Assembly: GCA_964419145.1 (NCBI GenBank)
Contig: CAYQOM010000002.1
Coordinates: forward strand, 62,001 to 126,000
Reading direction: 5' to 3'
Length of the DNA stretch: 64,000 nucleotides
Origin: UBA2336 sp964419145
GTDB lineage: Bacteria > Bacteroidota > Bacteroidia > Cytophagales > Cyclobacteriaceae
In this document: positions 37,972-46,795 of the stretch, piece by piece
Layout of the letters: every line of letters starts with the position of its first letter
Position numbering within the stretch: position 1 is the first letter of the stretch
The notes under the pieces: model-generated
The model's database searches: none
Told to the model about the DNA's origin: nothing
The model's input: the letters and a program-made list of their open reading frames with translations, nothing else
Translations under genes and position numbers: made by a program

Positions 37972-38331
37972 ATGAATGATGCAACCTCAGTAATTGGCGT
38001 AATGATTCCGATAGTGGGAATAGTAGGCGCGTTTATAATGATTGTTTACCTGCGTAGGTTTGAAAATACGGAGCGCATGGCCATGATTGAAAAAGGTGTT
38101 GATCCGGCACTTTTTGCTAAAAAGCAACGCAGCGGTACGTCTGGTACTTTGCGTGCCTCACTTTTGTTTATCGGGGCGGGACTTGGTCTACTGATCGCGT
38201 ATTTTCTGGATCGTGCTTTCTACATGGAAGAGGTAGCGTATTTCTCCATGCTCTTCATCTTCGGTGGTCTGGGCCTTGGGGCTGCTTACATGATAGAAGA
38301 AAAGAAGCACCGCGAGGAACAAAACAGATAA
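37972..38331 (+). CDS. DUF6249 small membrane protein
   Basis: This 119-residue protein has three hydrophobic segments (about 7-27, 61-81 and 89-107) separated by a charged loop with ENTERMAMIEKGVDP, typical of the DUF6249 family often found beside ECF sigma/anti-sigma pairs in Bacteroidota. It is divergent from such a pair. A bidirectional terminator follows. Confidence 0.75.
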   Translation: MNDATSVIGVMIPIVGIVGAFIMIVYLRRFENTERMAMIEKGVDPALFAKKQRSGTSGTLRASLLFIGAGLGLLIAYFLDRAFYMEEVAYFSMLFIFGGLGLGAAYMIEEKKHREEQNR

Positions 38332-38350
38332 CCTGATACAATCTCAGGAG

Positions 38351-38387
38351 AGGCTGTTGTCATCATGACGGCAGCCTTTTTATTTTT
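38351..38387. terminator. Bidirectional terminator between convergent genes
   Basis: AGGCTG (38351-38356) pairs with CAGCCT (38371-38376), with an inner GTCA/TGAC pairing, followed by a T-rich tail on the plus strand. It separates the DUF6249 gene from the convergent transporter gene. Confidence 0.8.
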
Positions 38388-38402
38388 AGATACAGGATAT
38401 GG

Positions 38403-39851
38403 TTACCCAAACATCCATTGCACCAGGGTTATGGAGAATAACCAGATGATGATGATGGAGATAATGTTCAACAATGCCCCCGCTTTTACCATATCCTGAA
38501 TGCGGATGTAACCACTTGAAAACACAATGGCATTTGGTGGTGTGGCGATGGGAAACATTAAGGCAATGCTGGCGCCCAGGGTTACCGGTAATCCCATCAA
38601 AATGGGGTTTACATTCATTACGGAAGCAATACCAAAAACAACCGGAACGAAAACGTTGACCAGCGCAACGTTGCTCATCAGTTCTGAAAGCAGAACAGCA
38701 ATAACAATAAGTATTAACGAAAACCAAATGGTAAATTCATTTTGTCCGGCAATCCACTGACCAACTGCCCCGATTATTCCGGCCTTGTCCAATCCTTCCG
38801 CCAGGCAAAGTCCACCGCCAAAAAGAAACAAAATACCCCACGCCAGCTTTTCCGTGTCCGTCCAGGTTAAGATGAATTTCCCCTGTTTGAAATCAACTGG
38901 CACCAAGAACATCAGTAATCCCCCACACATGCCAATCGTGGTGTCGTTGAGTAGTTTGATGTTCAGCCATTCGTTGATGGGTTGTTGAAACATCCAGAAA
39001 AAAGCTGTGATGGAAAAAATTACCAACACCAGCTTTTCACTTCTTTTTACCGGCCCCAGTTTGGCTAATCGGTTTGCAATTAATGTTTCTGAGCCTTCAA
39101 CCTTTTTAAGGTTGTTCGGAAAAATGATTTTCGTAACCAGGAAATAGTTGGCTGCTATCAGTATGGCCGCAACCGGCACTCCAATAACCATCCACTCGGC
39201 AAAGGAAATTTTCAAATCAAAAAAATCTTCCAACAGTCCTTTAAAAACCACATTGGGCGGTGTACCCACAATGGTGGCCATCCCGCCAAGGGAACTCGCA
39301 TATCCGATAGAAAGCAATAAGCCTGTGGCGAAATTTCTTTCTCCTTTGTTGCTGATGTCTTCAAAGGTTTTGACCTCATCAAGCAAAAGATGAACTACCG
39401 AAACGGCAATCGGCAACATCATCATCGCGGTGGCGGTATTGCTGATCCACATACTCAGCAAGGCAGCAGCCAGCATAAAACCTAATATGATGCCGTTACC
39501 CGAGGTGCCTGTAAAGCGAATCAGTTTCAAGGCAATGCGTTCATGCAGTTTGTGTTTTTCCAACGCGAGCGCAATCATGAAGCCACCCATGAACAAAAAG
39601 ATTACCGGATGGGCGTAGGGTAGGGCCGATTGATCAATCTTCATCACATTCAACAACGGAAAACCAACAAGAGGTAAAAAAGCAGTTACCGGCAGGGGAA
39701 CAGCTTCGGTGATCCACCACGTTAACATCAAACTGGCGAGTGCCAATACTTCCGGAGCTTGTGGTGAAATCAGGTTTTCGGGAAAGAAAAAGTACAACGC
39801 CACAAACAAGAGTGGTCCTAAAAAAAAGCCGATGCGTTTCGTTGTGCTCAC
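38403..39851 (-). CDS. DASS-family sodium-coupled dicarboxylate or anion transporter
   Basis: This 482-residue protein with about 11-12 membrane segments belongs to the SLC13/DASS family. The signature motifs appear twice as expected from the inverted repeat: SNTATAMMMLPI with GTPPNVVF in the first half, and SNVALVNVFVPV with TPPNAIVFSSG in the second. Substrates in this family are succinate, malate, citrate or sulfate; the sequence alone does not decide. It is preceded by an RRM protein gene on the same strand, with a terminator between. Confidence 0.9.
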   Translation of the reverse strand: MSTTKRIGFFLGPLLFVALYFFFPENLISPQAPEVLALASLMLTWWITEAVPLPVTAFLPLVGFPLLNVMKIDQSALPYAHPVIFLFMGGFMIALALEKHKLHERIALKLIRFTGTSGNGIILGFMLAAALLSMWISNTATAMMMLPIAVSVVHLLLDEVKTFEDISNKGERNFATGLLLSIGYASSLGGMATIVGTPPNVVFKGLLEDFFDLKISFAEWMVIGVPVAAILIAANYFLVTKIIFPNNLKKVEGSETLIANRLAKLGPVKRSEKLVLVIFSITAFFWMFQQPINEWLNIKLLNDTTIGMCGGLLMFLVPVDFKQGKFILTWTDTEKLAWGILFLFGGGLCLAEGLDKAGIIGAVGQWIAGQNEFTIWFSLILIVIAVLLSELMSNVALVNVFVPVVFGIASVMNVNPILMGLPVTLGASIALMFPIATPPNAIVFSSGYIRIQDMVKAGALLNIISIIIIWLFSITLVQWMFG

Positions 39852-39874
39852 GAGTGGAGATTGAACTGTAAAGT

Positions 39875-39905
39875 AAAAAAATAACCCCGGGGTTAACGGG
39901 GCTAT
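39875..39905 (-). terminator. Terminator after the RRM protein gene
   Basis: On the minus strand AACCCCGGGGTT forms a palindrome, with an alternative CCCCG/CGGGG pairing around a 7-base loop, and is followed by seven T. It lies between the RRM gene stop and the transporter start. Confidence 0.7.
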
Positions 39906-39929
39906 CAGGTATTAACGTGGGAAATTTTT

Positions 39930-40184
39930 TTAAGATCGTTCCCCCTTGGGATTAGCAGGCTTCACCACAATTACGCGGCCATCCAGCTCTTTTTCATTTA
40001 ATCCATCAATGGCAGCCTGTGCTTCTGCATCGTTGGGCATTTCTACAAATCCATATCCTTTAGAGCGACCGGTTTCGCGATCTTTAACAATTTTCACGGA
40101 CGAAACTTCACCATACTGAGCAAAAGCACTTTGTAAATCCTCTTGCCGGGTCTTGAAATTGAGTTTGGCAACAAAAATGTTCAT
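39930..40184 (-). CDS. Small RNA-binding protein with one RRM domain
   Basis: This 84-residue protein is a single RNA recognition motif with RNP2 IFVAKL (residues 3-8) and RNP1 KGYGFVEM (42-49), the aromatic residues intact. Short RRM proteins of this kind are common in Bacteroidota and cyanobacteria and are thought to bind mRNA, sometimes in cold response. A perfect hairpin sits in its 5' region at 40212-40232. Confidence 0.92.
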   Translation of the reverse strand: MNIFVAKLNFKTRQEDLQSAFAQYGEVSSVKIVKDRETGRSKGYGFVEMPNDAEAQAAIDGLNEKELDGRVIVVKPANPKGERS

Positions 40185-40211
40185 GATAACAGAGAAATTA
40201 AGTTAAAATTA

Positions 40212-40232
40212 TAGCCGACTGCGCATCGGCTA
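40212..40232 (-). promoter_or_regulatory. Hairpin upstream of the RRM gene
   Basis: TAGCCGA (40212-40218) pairs perfectly with TCGGCTA (40226-40232) around a 7-base loop, 28 bases before the RRM start. It could be a 5' leader hairpin of the RRM transcript or a second termination signal for pgk, since a T-rich stretch follows it on the minus strand. Confidence 0.45.
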
Positions 40233-40264
40233 ATCAAATATAAAGAATTAATTGATTTTTAAAA

Positions 40265-40288
40265 TAGCCGCCTTGTGCTGGCGCTGCT
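40265..40288 (-). terminator. Possible pgk terminator
   Basis: Immediately after the pgk stop on the minus strand an AGC-GCC arm can pair with GGC-GCT with one bulged base, followed by TATTTT. The stem is short and imperfect. Confidence 0.4.
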
Positions 40289-41411
40289 TTATTCCAGCGC
40301 TTTTACACCCGGCAATATTTTTCCTTCAAAGTATTCCAGCAGCGCACCACCACCGGTAGAAACATAACTCACCTGGTCGGCTACGTTGAATTTGCTTACG
40401 GCCGCGGCAGAATCGCCTCCGCCAATCAGGGAGAAGGCGCCATTTTTTGTGGCTGCCACTACCGCCTCGNNNNNNNNNNTGCTTCATATTCTTTAATAAG
40501 TTTATATTCTATGCTGTCGACAAGCGCTTGCCAAGCCCCATCCAGCCTTCGGGTATGCCGGTGTTGTTGGCTATGGAAGTATTGGCGTTGGCGTCAAACT
40601 TATCGGCCACAATGCTGTCGATGGGCAAGTGAAGTTCAACACCCATTCCCTTTGCTTTCTGGATCAGGTCTTTGGCCAGGTCAAGTTTGTCGGCTTCTAC
40701 CAGCGAGTTACCGATGTTGCCACCCATGGCTTTGAAAAACGTATAGGCCATGCCGCCACCAATAATCAGGTGATCGACTTGCTTGAGCAAACGTTCGATG
40801 ATTAAAATCTTATCGGAGATTTTGGCACCACCCATGATGGCCGTAAAGGGCTTCTCCGCCTTTTCCATTACGCGTTTGGCGTTGTCGAGTTCGGCAGCCA
40901 TTACCAGGCCGGCACATTTCTTATCAAAGAATTGCGCCACAATGGTGGTGGAAGCGTGTGCGCGGTGCGCAGTACCGAAGGCATCGTTTACGTAGATGTC
41001 GCCATGCTTGCTCAGCTTTTCGGCAAACTCAAGGTCGCCTTTTTCTTCCTGCTTGTAGAAACGCAGGTTCTCCAGCACCAGTACCTCCCCGCCTTGTAAG
41101 GCAGCTGAAAGCTGATACGCCTCTGCGCCAATGCAATCACCGGCAAACTTTACCGGTTTTCCCAAGAGGGCCTCCAGGGTTTTTAAGGTATGCTTGAGGG
41201 AATATTTTTCTTCTGGGCCTTCTTTCGGCCTGCCCAGGTGCGACATCAACACGCAGCTTCCGCCATCGTTCAGGATTTTTTTGAGGGTTGGAATGGTGGA
41301 GCGGATGCGGTTATCATCGGTTACGTTAAAACTTTTATCGAGCGGGACGTTGAAGTCAACACGAATGAGGGCACGCTTTCCGGAAAAATTGATGTCGTTG
41401 ATGGTTTTCAT
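40289..41411 (-). CDS. pgk: Phosphoglycerate kinase, interrupted by an assembly gap
   Basis: The N-terminal piece (40509-41411, 300 residues) has the family start RVDFNVPLD and the substrate block MSHLGRPKEGPEEKY, and runs to GIPEGWMGLG, where the family continues with the nucleotide-site region. The C-terminal piece (40289 to about 40469) reads GGGDSAAAVSKF and VSTGGGALLEYFEG and ends at LPGVKALE. Between them lie the 10 Ns and about 50 bases that do not encode recognisable PGK and carry an in-frame stop at 40509-40511. About 40 residues of the family, including the GPMGVFE block, are missing. An assembly error in an intact gene is far likelier than a real break in this essential glycolytic gene. 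Confidence 0.85.
40470..40479. other. Assembly gap (10 Ns)
   Basis: Ten undetermined bases mark a scaffold join inside pgk. The true gap length is unknown; alignment to family length suggests that roughly 65 or more bases are missing. Confidence 0.99.
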
Positions 41412-41443
41412 GAGCGATATTAATTAGTATAATTTTAGATTCT

Positions 41444-42796
41444 TTAATTAAGTTCTGCATTAAGTAATGCAGTAAGCATCTTGATATAGCCTTCTGATGT
41501 ATCGGGTTTTCTTGCTTTATCATCGACTATGGTTCCATTTTTATCAATGATGAAGTATCGGGGAAATGAATTGATCTCGAACTTTTTATTAATTGGATTT
41601 CGGTTGATGGGCCAGTTGTCTTTGGCGAAAAGATGATAACCGCCCAGGTTTTCGCGTTCAATAATTTTCGACCAGGTCGGTTTGGTGGAGGCTTTATCCG
41701 TACAGATGTACAGGAATACCACAGGTTCAGTTTTCAGGCTGTCATGTAACAGGTTGGAGTGGGTAAAATTGGCAATGCAAGGCCCACACCAGGTAGTCCA
41801 AAAATCAACCAGAATGACCTTGCCGCGGTGTTCCTGAATAAAGTTTTCAAACACCTCCATCGTGTTTTCACCTTCCAGTATCATTTGCTCCCTTTTTTCG
41901 GCCTTTCTGGATTTTTCCCTTAGTGCAGTGCTCTGATTTTTTAGTTGATCAATGAGTTCAATTAATAATGCATTTTTAACAAGAGATCTATAGTAGTTCT
42001 TCAATTCCACTGGCAGACCAGAGAGAGCATACTTGGTAAAACATATTTCTGCTGAAAGGCTATCAACGTAGGAATAGATATTCTCTACAAAAACATCTTT
42101 TTTAAATGGACTAAGTTTGCCGGAGTTATTCAAGGCTGCACTAAAAGCTATGACTGAACTTAGGTAGTCAGGTAAAGTTAAATTTGATGAATGAAATGTG
42201 TGGTCTCCCTTTTTAATAAACCTATTTGACTCTTTGGCTATCTTCTTGTAATTGGAATCATCAATGGAATAAAAGTTACGCAAATTGAGGTGAAGATATT
42301 TGTAATACAATCGATCTTCTTCAAATTGAAAATACTCTTTTGAAACAAGAATCTTCTTCATCAGGTTATGAAAAGATTCCTGAGCCTGTGTATAGGCTGA
42401 ATCCAGGTTCATCGTTTCAGGAATGTCTTTTGTGTTTTGAATTAACCACGGATGTAGTGTGTTTAGTTGTTCGAACACTACAATATCATCGGTGTTGGTC
42501 TCCAGCAACTCCAACTTTCCATTGCTTCGGATAACAAATTGAAGTGAGTCGGTTTGCTTTATGAATATGGGATGAGCCTTGCCCTCCAATGAAACATAGA
42601 ACAGTGCGGGCAGTGGTTCGCTGATGTGAAGCGTTGCTATTTTCTCTGTCCATACAGCTGGAATTTCTTTTTTTGTATAGACCAACGAAACGTAAAATTG
42701 AACAGGCTTATCCGTTTCCAGTTGGAATGTGACAATTGATTTGCCTTTGCAAATAAAGGATAATAACAGTAACCCGAGTGTTATACCTTTGAGCAT
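41444..42796 (-). CDS. TlpA-like exported thiol-disulfide oxidoreductase
   Basis: This 450-residue protein has a signal peptide, a long N-terminal region of unknown fold (about 20-300) and a C-terminal thioredoxin/TlpA domain with active site WCGPC (Cys337 and Cys340) and the later NSFPRYFIIDKNG cis-proline segment. Bacteroidota have many such proteins with family-specific N-terminal domains. The DNA looks AT-richer than neighbouring genes. Substrate unknown. Confidence 0.82.
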   Translation of the reverse strand: MLKGITLGLLLLSFICKGKSIVTFQLETDKPVQFYVSLVYTKKEIPAVWTEKIATLHISEPLPALFYVSLEGKAHPIFIKQTDSLQFVIRSNGKLELLETNTDDIVVFEQLNTLHPWLIQNTKDIPETMNLDSAYTQAQESFHNLMKKILVSKEYFQFEEDRLYYKYLHLNLRNFYSIDDSNYKKIAKESNRFIKKGDHTFHSSNLTLPDYLSSVIAFSAALNNSGKLSPFKKDVFVENIYSYVDSLSAEICFTKYALSGLPVELKNYYRSLVKNALLIELIDQLKNQSTALREKSRKAEKREQMILEGENTMEVFENFIQEHRGKVILVDFWTTWCGPCIANFTHSNLLHDSLKTEPVVFLYICTDKASTKPTWSKIIERENLGGYHLFAKDNWPINRNPINKKFEINSFPRYFIIDKNGTIVDDKARKPDTSEGYIKMLTALLNAELN

Positions 42797-42808
42797 AGTC
42801 GGTTATGG

Positions 42809-43912
42809 TTAATCCCCAAAACTAATTCCCAATCCTTTGGCTGCTTTTACCAAAAAGGAGTCTTTGTTTACAATGTTGTATTCGCGTGTCGCTTCTTCCA
42901 ATGAAACGTAGGTGATGTTGTTGTTTTTGTACGATACCATTTTGCCGTACTCGCCATGGATAACCAACTCCATAGCCTTTACGCCAAACAAGGAGGCCAG
43001 TACCCGATCAAATGCAGTGGGTGTGCCGCCCCGTTGGATATGACCTAAAACCGTTTCGCGTATTTCGGCTGTGCAGCCCGCATCTTTTAATTGTTTTGAG
43101 AGCTGAAACGCAACGCCACCCAAGCGTACATGTTCCGATCCTTTTTCGCCTTTACGCGATACAATGGTTCCGTCTTTGGGTTTTGCGCCTTCGGCCAGCA
43201 CAATGTTTACAAAACCTTTTCCGAGTTTGTAGCGCGCATCAATGCGCTTTACCAGCTTTTCAATGTCGTACGGAATTTCCGGTATCAGGCAAATCTCCGC
43301 GCCACCGGCAATGGCGGTGTGCAGGGCAATCCATCCGGCATCGCGGCCCATCACTTCCATAATCATTACGCGGTGATGGCTCTCGGCTGTAGTAACCAGT
43401 TTATCAAAACTATCGGTGGCTATTTGCACGGCTGTTTGAAAGCCAAACGTCATGTCGGTTGCTGATAAATCATTGTCGATGGTTTTTGGTACACCCACAA
43501 TGTTCAAGCCTTTTTCAAAAAGTACCCGCGAAATTTTTTGTGAGCCATCGCCACCAATGTTGATCACGGCATCAAAGCCAAGTTTGTGGATCTTCTCGAT
43601 GAGTTCAGACGAGCGATCAGTTTCTTTTACCGAACCATCTTTTTGAATGAATGGAAATTTTAACGGGTTTGATTTGTTGGTCGTCTTTAAAATGGTTCCA
43701 CCCTTTACGTGAATGCCCGCAGTTTTTCGGGTGTTCAGTCGAACGATTTGCTGGGGTTCTTTCAGCACGCCATTGAAGGCTTCAATGCTGCCGTACACTT
43801 CCCAGGTTTTTTCTTTTCGTGCGCGTTTAACAATTCCGCGAATCACGGCATTCAAGCCGGGGCAATCGCCACCACCGGTAAGCACCAATACTTTCTTTTT
43901 CTTTTCGAGCAT
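42809..43912 (-). CDS. pfkA: 6-phosphofructokinase, mixed-signature type
   Basis: This 367-residue protein starts at the ATG at 43912 (MLEKKKKVLVLTGGGDCPG); an upstream TTG at 43966 would add 18 unlikely residues. The catalytic TIDND motif is at 144-148. The position equivalent to E. coli Gly104 is Gly123 (GGDGS), as in ATP-dependent enzymes, but the position equivalent to Gly124 is Lys143 (VPKTIDND), as in pyrophosphate-dependent ones. Such Gly/Lys enzymes have been described as ATP-using group III forms, so the phosphoryl donor should be tested. It is followed downstream by the TlpA-like gene. Confidence 0.9.
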   Translation of the reverse strand: MLEKKKKVLVLTGGGDCPGLNAVIRGIVKRARKEKTWEVYGSIEAFNGVLKEPQQIVRLNTRKTAGIHVKGGTILKTTNKSNPLKFPFIQKDGSVKETDRSSELIEKIHKLGFDAVINIGGDGSQKISRVLFEKGLNIVGVPKTIDNDLSATDMTFGFQTAVQIATDSFDKLVTTAESHHRVMIMEVMGRDAGWIALHTAIAGGAEICLIPEIPYDIEKLVKRIDARYKLGKGFVNIVLAEGAKPKDGTIVSRKGEKGSEHVRLGGVAFQLSKQLKDAGCTAEIRETVLGHIQRGGTPTAFDRVLASLFGVKAMELVIHGEYGKMVSYKNNNITYVSLEEATREYNIVNKDSFLVKAAKGLGISFGD

Positions 43913-43966
43913 GTGTAAACGTTTGCGAACCTGGAAATCCGATAAAGGTGTAAAGTACGCGGACAA

Positions 43967-44926
43967 TCATGAATTGTCAACAGCTGCGGCACGTTTTAAC
44001 CGGTCGTTAATGGCGCGGCCAAGGCCTTCTTCGGGGAGTAATTCGGCCAGGATAACATCAATGGGCATCTTGTCGAAATCGCGCAGCGACTGAAACAGGT
44101 TGCGGGCGGCTTCTTCCATGTTTCCGCTGCGTGAAAGAATACGCTGATAGGGTGAATTGAAATCACGTGAAAAACTCAGGATGCCTGAATCATGTGCGGG
44201 ATATTCCTGCAACAGTTCTTCCAGTTTGCCAAGCTTAAGGGGTTTGCCGGGCGCATAATGACTTTTTAACTGACCCGGTGCCAGTGGATTGGATGTTGAG
44301 TGGGTGTGTACGTTTAGTTTTCCGGTAACGGCTTCAATGCGTTCCAGGCTTAATCCGCCTAAGCGTAACACAACGGGTTCGCCACCTTCAAAACCCACAA
44401 TGGTCGATTCAATGCCGATGGAACACACGCCACCATCCAATATGTAGCTGATCTTGTCGCCCAACTGTTCGTTCACATGTTCAGGCGTAGTGGGGCTTAC
44501 ATAGCCGAATGGGTTTGCACTGGGCGCAGCCAATGGAAAGGGAAGGCTCGTCAGTAATTTTCGGGTAAGCGGATGATCGGGGCTGCGAAAGCCAACGGTT
44601 TTCAATCCGGAAGTAACAAGGGCCGGAATGGTGTCATCTTTTTTTTCAAGCACCAGCGTGAGCGGTCCGGGCCAGAATAACTGGGCCAGTCGTTCAGCCT
44701 TTTTTGGAATTTCAGTTACGTAATTTTTGGCGAATGATAAGGCAGGAATATGAACAATAAGGGGATCAAATTGCGGGCGGTTTTTTGCAGCGAAAATTTT
44801 TGCCACGGCTTCTACATTCAATGCGTTACCGGCAAGGCCGTATACGGTTTCGGTGGGGATGGCCACCAATTCGCCCTGCGTTAACAGGGTTACTGCCTTT
44901 TCAATGTCTGTACCGATTTCAGCCAT
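43967..44926 (-). CDS. Threonylcarbamoyl-AMP synthase, Sua5 type
   Basis: This 319-residue protein makes L-threonylcarbamoyl-AMP for the t6A modification of ANN-decoding tRNAs. The YrdC/Sua5 core is recognisable from VAIPTETVYGLAGNALN and the KNRPQFDPLIVHI block, followed by SPTTPEHVNEQLG. The C-terminal Sua5 domain of about 110 residues distinguishes it from the short TsaC form. It lies directly upstream of pfkA on the same strand. Confidence 0.93.
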   Translation of the reverse strand: MAEIGTDIEKAVTLLTQGELVAIPTETVYGLAGNALNVEAVAKIFAAKNRPQFDPLIVHIPALSFAKNYVTEIPKKAERLAQLFWPGPLTLVLEKKDDTIPALVTSGLKTVGFRSPDHPLTRKLLTSLPFPLAAPSANPFGYVSPTTPEHVNEQLGDKISYILDGGVCSIGIESTIVGFEGGEPVVLRLGGLSLERIEAVTGKLNVHTHSTSNPLAPGQLKSHYAPGKPLKLGKLEELLQEYPAHDSGILSFSRDFNSPYQRILSRSGNMEEAARNLFQSLRDFDKMPIDVILAELLPEEGLGRAINDRLKRAAAVDNS

Positions 44927-44983
44927 AGGGTGTAAAACTAAAATTTATTTACCATTTTGATGAGCTTTTAAACCCATCGGAAA

Positions 44984-45886
44984 ATGAAAATTTATATATC
45001 CGCAGTATTGATTGCTATCGGCACACTGGCGTGTTCTACAAAAACGGAAAGTCTGGAAAGTAAAATCCAAAAACGTGTGGAGGGATTTCGCGGTGATGTT
45101 GGGATTTTTGTGAAGAATTTAAAGACAGGCGAGGAGGTTGCGATCAATGCCGATTCACTGTTTCCTACAGCCAGTATGATTAAGGTGCCCATTACCATTG
45201 GCATCTTCGATAAAATTGAAAAAGGAGAATTAAAATATGATTCGGTATTAACCTACCGCGATTCGTTGCTCTATGCCGGTGAGGATATTTTGGGTTCGTT
45301 TAAGGATGGAGAAAAAATTTCGCTGAGCAAAGTGTTGATGTTGATGATTACCACCAGCGACAATACGGCCAGCTTATGGTGCCAGTATATAGCTGGAACA
45401 GGAACGGCCATCAATGCCTTATTGGATAACTATGGTTTTGCCCACACGCGTGTGAATTCCAGAACGGAAGGGCGCCAGGAAAACTGGAAGCAATACGGTT
45501 GGGGACAAACTACGCCACGTGAAATGGCTGAGTTACTCATGCGCATCCATGAGGGGAATATCATTTCCAAACGAGCCAGCGAACGCATTTACCGAAACCT
45601 GACGCGTATTTATTGGGATGGGGAAGCATTGTCGCAAATTCCTCCGTATGTGCAGGTGGCGTCCAAGCAAGGCGCGGTAAACAAATCCCGATCGGAAGTA
45701 GTGCTGGTGAATGCTCCGCATGGTGATTATGTGTTTTGTGTTGTCACCAAAAATCAGGAAGATGAAAGCTGGACATCCGACAATGAAGGGTATGTATTAC
45801 TGCGTGATATTTCTGCGTTGTTGTGGAAGCACTACGAACCTGATGCTGATTGGAAACCTGCTGAGGGTATCAGTGAATGGTATTAG
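44984..45886 (+). CDS. Class A beta-lactamase-like lipoprotein (serine hydrolase)
   Basis: This 300-residue protein has a lipobox LACS (Cys17) and the transpeptidase/beta-lactamase motifs SMIK (Ser64, Lys67), SDN (125-127) and KQG (228-230). The third motif is normally K(T/S)G, so Gln229 is a departure. No clear omega-loop Glu166 in the usual ExxLN context was found. It is probably a periplasm-facing lipoprotein. It may be a beta-lactamase with altered specificity or a peptidoglycan hydrolase; resistance should not be assumed. Confidence 0.82.
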   Translation: MKIYISAVLIAIGTLACSTKTESLESKIQKRVEGFRGDVGIFVKNLKTGEEVAINADSLFPTASMIKVPITIGIFDKIEKGELKYDSVLTYRDSLLYAGEDILGSFKDGEKISLSKVLMLMITTSDNTASLWCQYIAGTGTAINALLDNYGFAHTRVNSRTEGRQENWKQYGWGQTTPREMAELLMRIHEGNIISKRASERIYRNLTRIYWDGEALSQIPPYVQVASKQGAVNKSRSEVVLVNAPHGDYVFCVVTKNQEDESWTSDNEGYVLLRDISALLWKHYEPDADWKPAEGISEWY

Positions 45887-45927
45887 GATTGTTAAGAATT
45901 ACATGGTGTGTCTGTTCAAATTTTAAA

Positions 45928-45998
45928 AACCACATAGGAACATAGATCACATAGGAAGTGATAAAAGATTCTATGTGCCCTTATGTGCCTATGTGGTT
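45928..45998. repeat. Long imperfect palindrome (CACATAGG type)
   Basis: Arms at 45928-45957 and 45969-45998 (about 30 bases each) pair almost fully: the outer AACCACATAGG matches CCTATGTGGTT, with internal CATAG/CTATG pairings. The spacer is 11 bases. It lies between the beta-lactamase-like gene and the small membrane peptide gene. Confidence 0.8.
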
Positions 45999-46090
45999 CA
46001 AAAAAATCATTTAGTGCTAACTTTATCCGAGGAAGCTTTAGAAACTTTGCTTCCAAAATCTTAGTTTAGCCAAACTTTAAATCTGAAGAT

Positions 46091-46252
46091 ATGAGCAACA
46101 AAACCCGAAACATCATTAAAGGCATTGCTGTATTGTTGGTGTTGCTGGCCGTTATGATGCAGATGCAGTGGGTATTGATTCCAGCCCTTGCGGTTTACAA
46201 ATTCTGGATGGTAGTGATTGCCTTTGCCTTAGTGCTGATTACTTCGCGCTAA
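46091..46252 (+). CDS. Small hydrophobic membrane peptide (53 aa)
   Basis: A 53-residue product begins MSNKTRNIIKG and consists of two hydrophobic segments (about 11-33 and 38-50) ending in TSR. The ATG follows an AGAT spacer with weak ribosome-site character. The end overlaps the convergent NUDIX gene by 24 bases. The composition looks coding (two clean membrane helices with a positive N-terminus), but I know no family. Confidence 0.5.
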   Translation: MSNKTRNIIKGIAVLLVLLAVMMQMQWVLIPALAVYKFWMVVIAFALVLITSR

Positions 46253-46795
46253 CAACTTTGTTTTGTGTACCATGCGACTGATAGAAGTATTGTAATCCGT
46301 CAGCGCTTCCACTTCGTGTAACGAAATCCATTTCAGCTCGTGTGATTCATCTGAACATTGTAAGGATTGATGTGCGGGTGCAACAAAAATAAACCGGATG
46401 TCATAATGAAGGTGTTCTGGAAAACCATTGTGTTCCGGAATCGGATGAATGTCCAGATCGAAGATGCCGGGCTTCACTAATGTCAGGTTTGTTATACCGG
46501 TTTCTTCTTCAGCTTCACGCAAAGCCACCCTGAAAATATTTTCATCGCCATCGGCATGGCCACCCGGCTGAAGCCATTTATTCAGTTTGCCGTGGTGGAG
46601 TAGGACAACCCGTTTATACGCGTCATCAATAATCCACGAAGAACCTGTAATGTGTCCGGGCAAATGATCGCGATGATAGCATCGTTCAGCCTGAAGCAAT
46701 TGCAGCAAATCTTCCTGAAAGGCTATTTCTTCTTTGAATGGTGAGGAATAGACGTGAAGCGCTTGTTGCAGTTGCCCGCGACTGGTCAGGCTCAT
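46229..46795 (-). CDS. NUDIX hydrolase
   Basis: This 188-residue protein has a complete Nudix box, from GHADGDENIFRVALR into EAEEETGI, at about residues 76-98. Such enzymes hydrolyse nucleoside diphosphates linked to another group, as in housecleaning of oxidised or regulatory nucleotides; the substrate is not evident. Its start overlaps the preceding small exported protein gene by 4 bases. Confidence 0.9.
   Translation of the reverse strand: MSLTSRGQLQQALHVYSSPFKEEIAFQEDLLQLLQAERCYHRDHLPGHITGSSWIIDDAYKRVVLLHHGKLNKWLQPGGHADGDENIFRVALREAEEETGITNLTLVKPGIFDLDIHPIPEHNGFPEHLHYDIRFIFVAPAHQSLQCSDESHELKWISLHEVEALTDYNTSISRMVHKTKLLARSNQH

Noticed and set aside
44984..45886. Antibiotic resistance beta-lactamase
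   Set aside because: Motifs are partial (KQG) and the general-base Glu is not evident; resistance is not supported by sequence alone.
45928..45998. CRISPR array
   Set aside because: The sequence is one inverted repeat, not direct repeats with spacers, and no cas genes are nearby.
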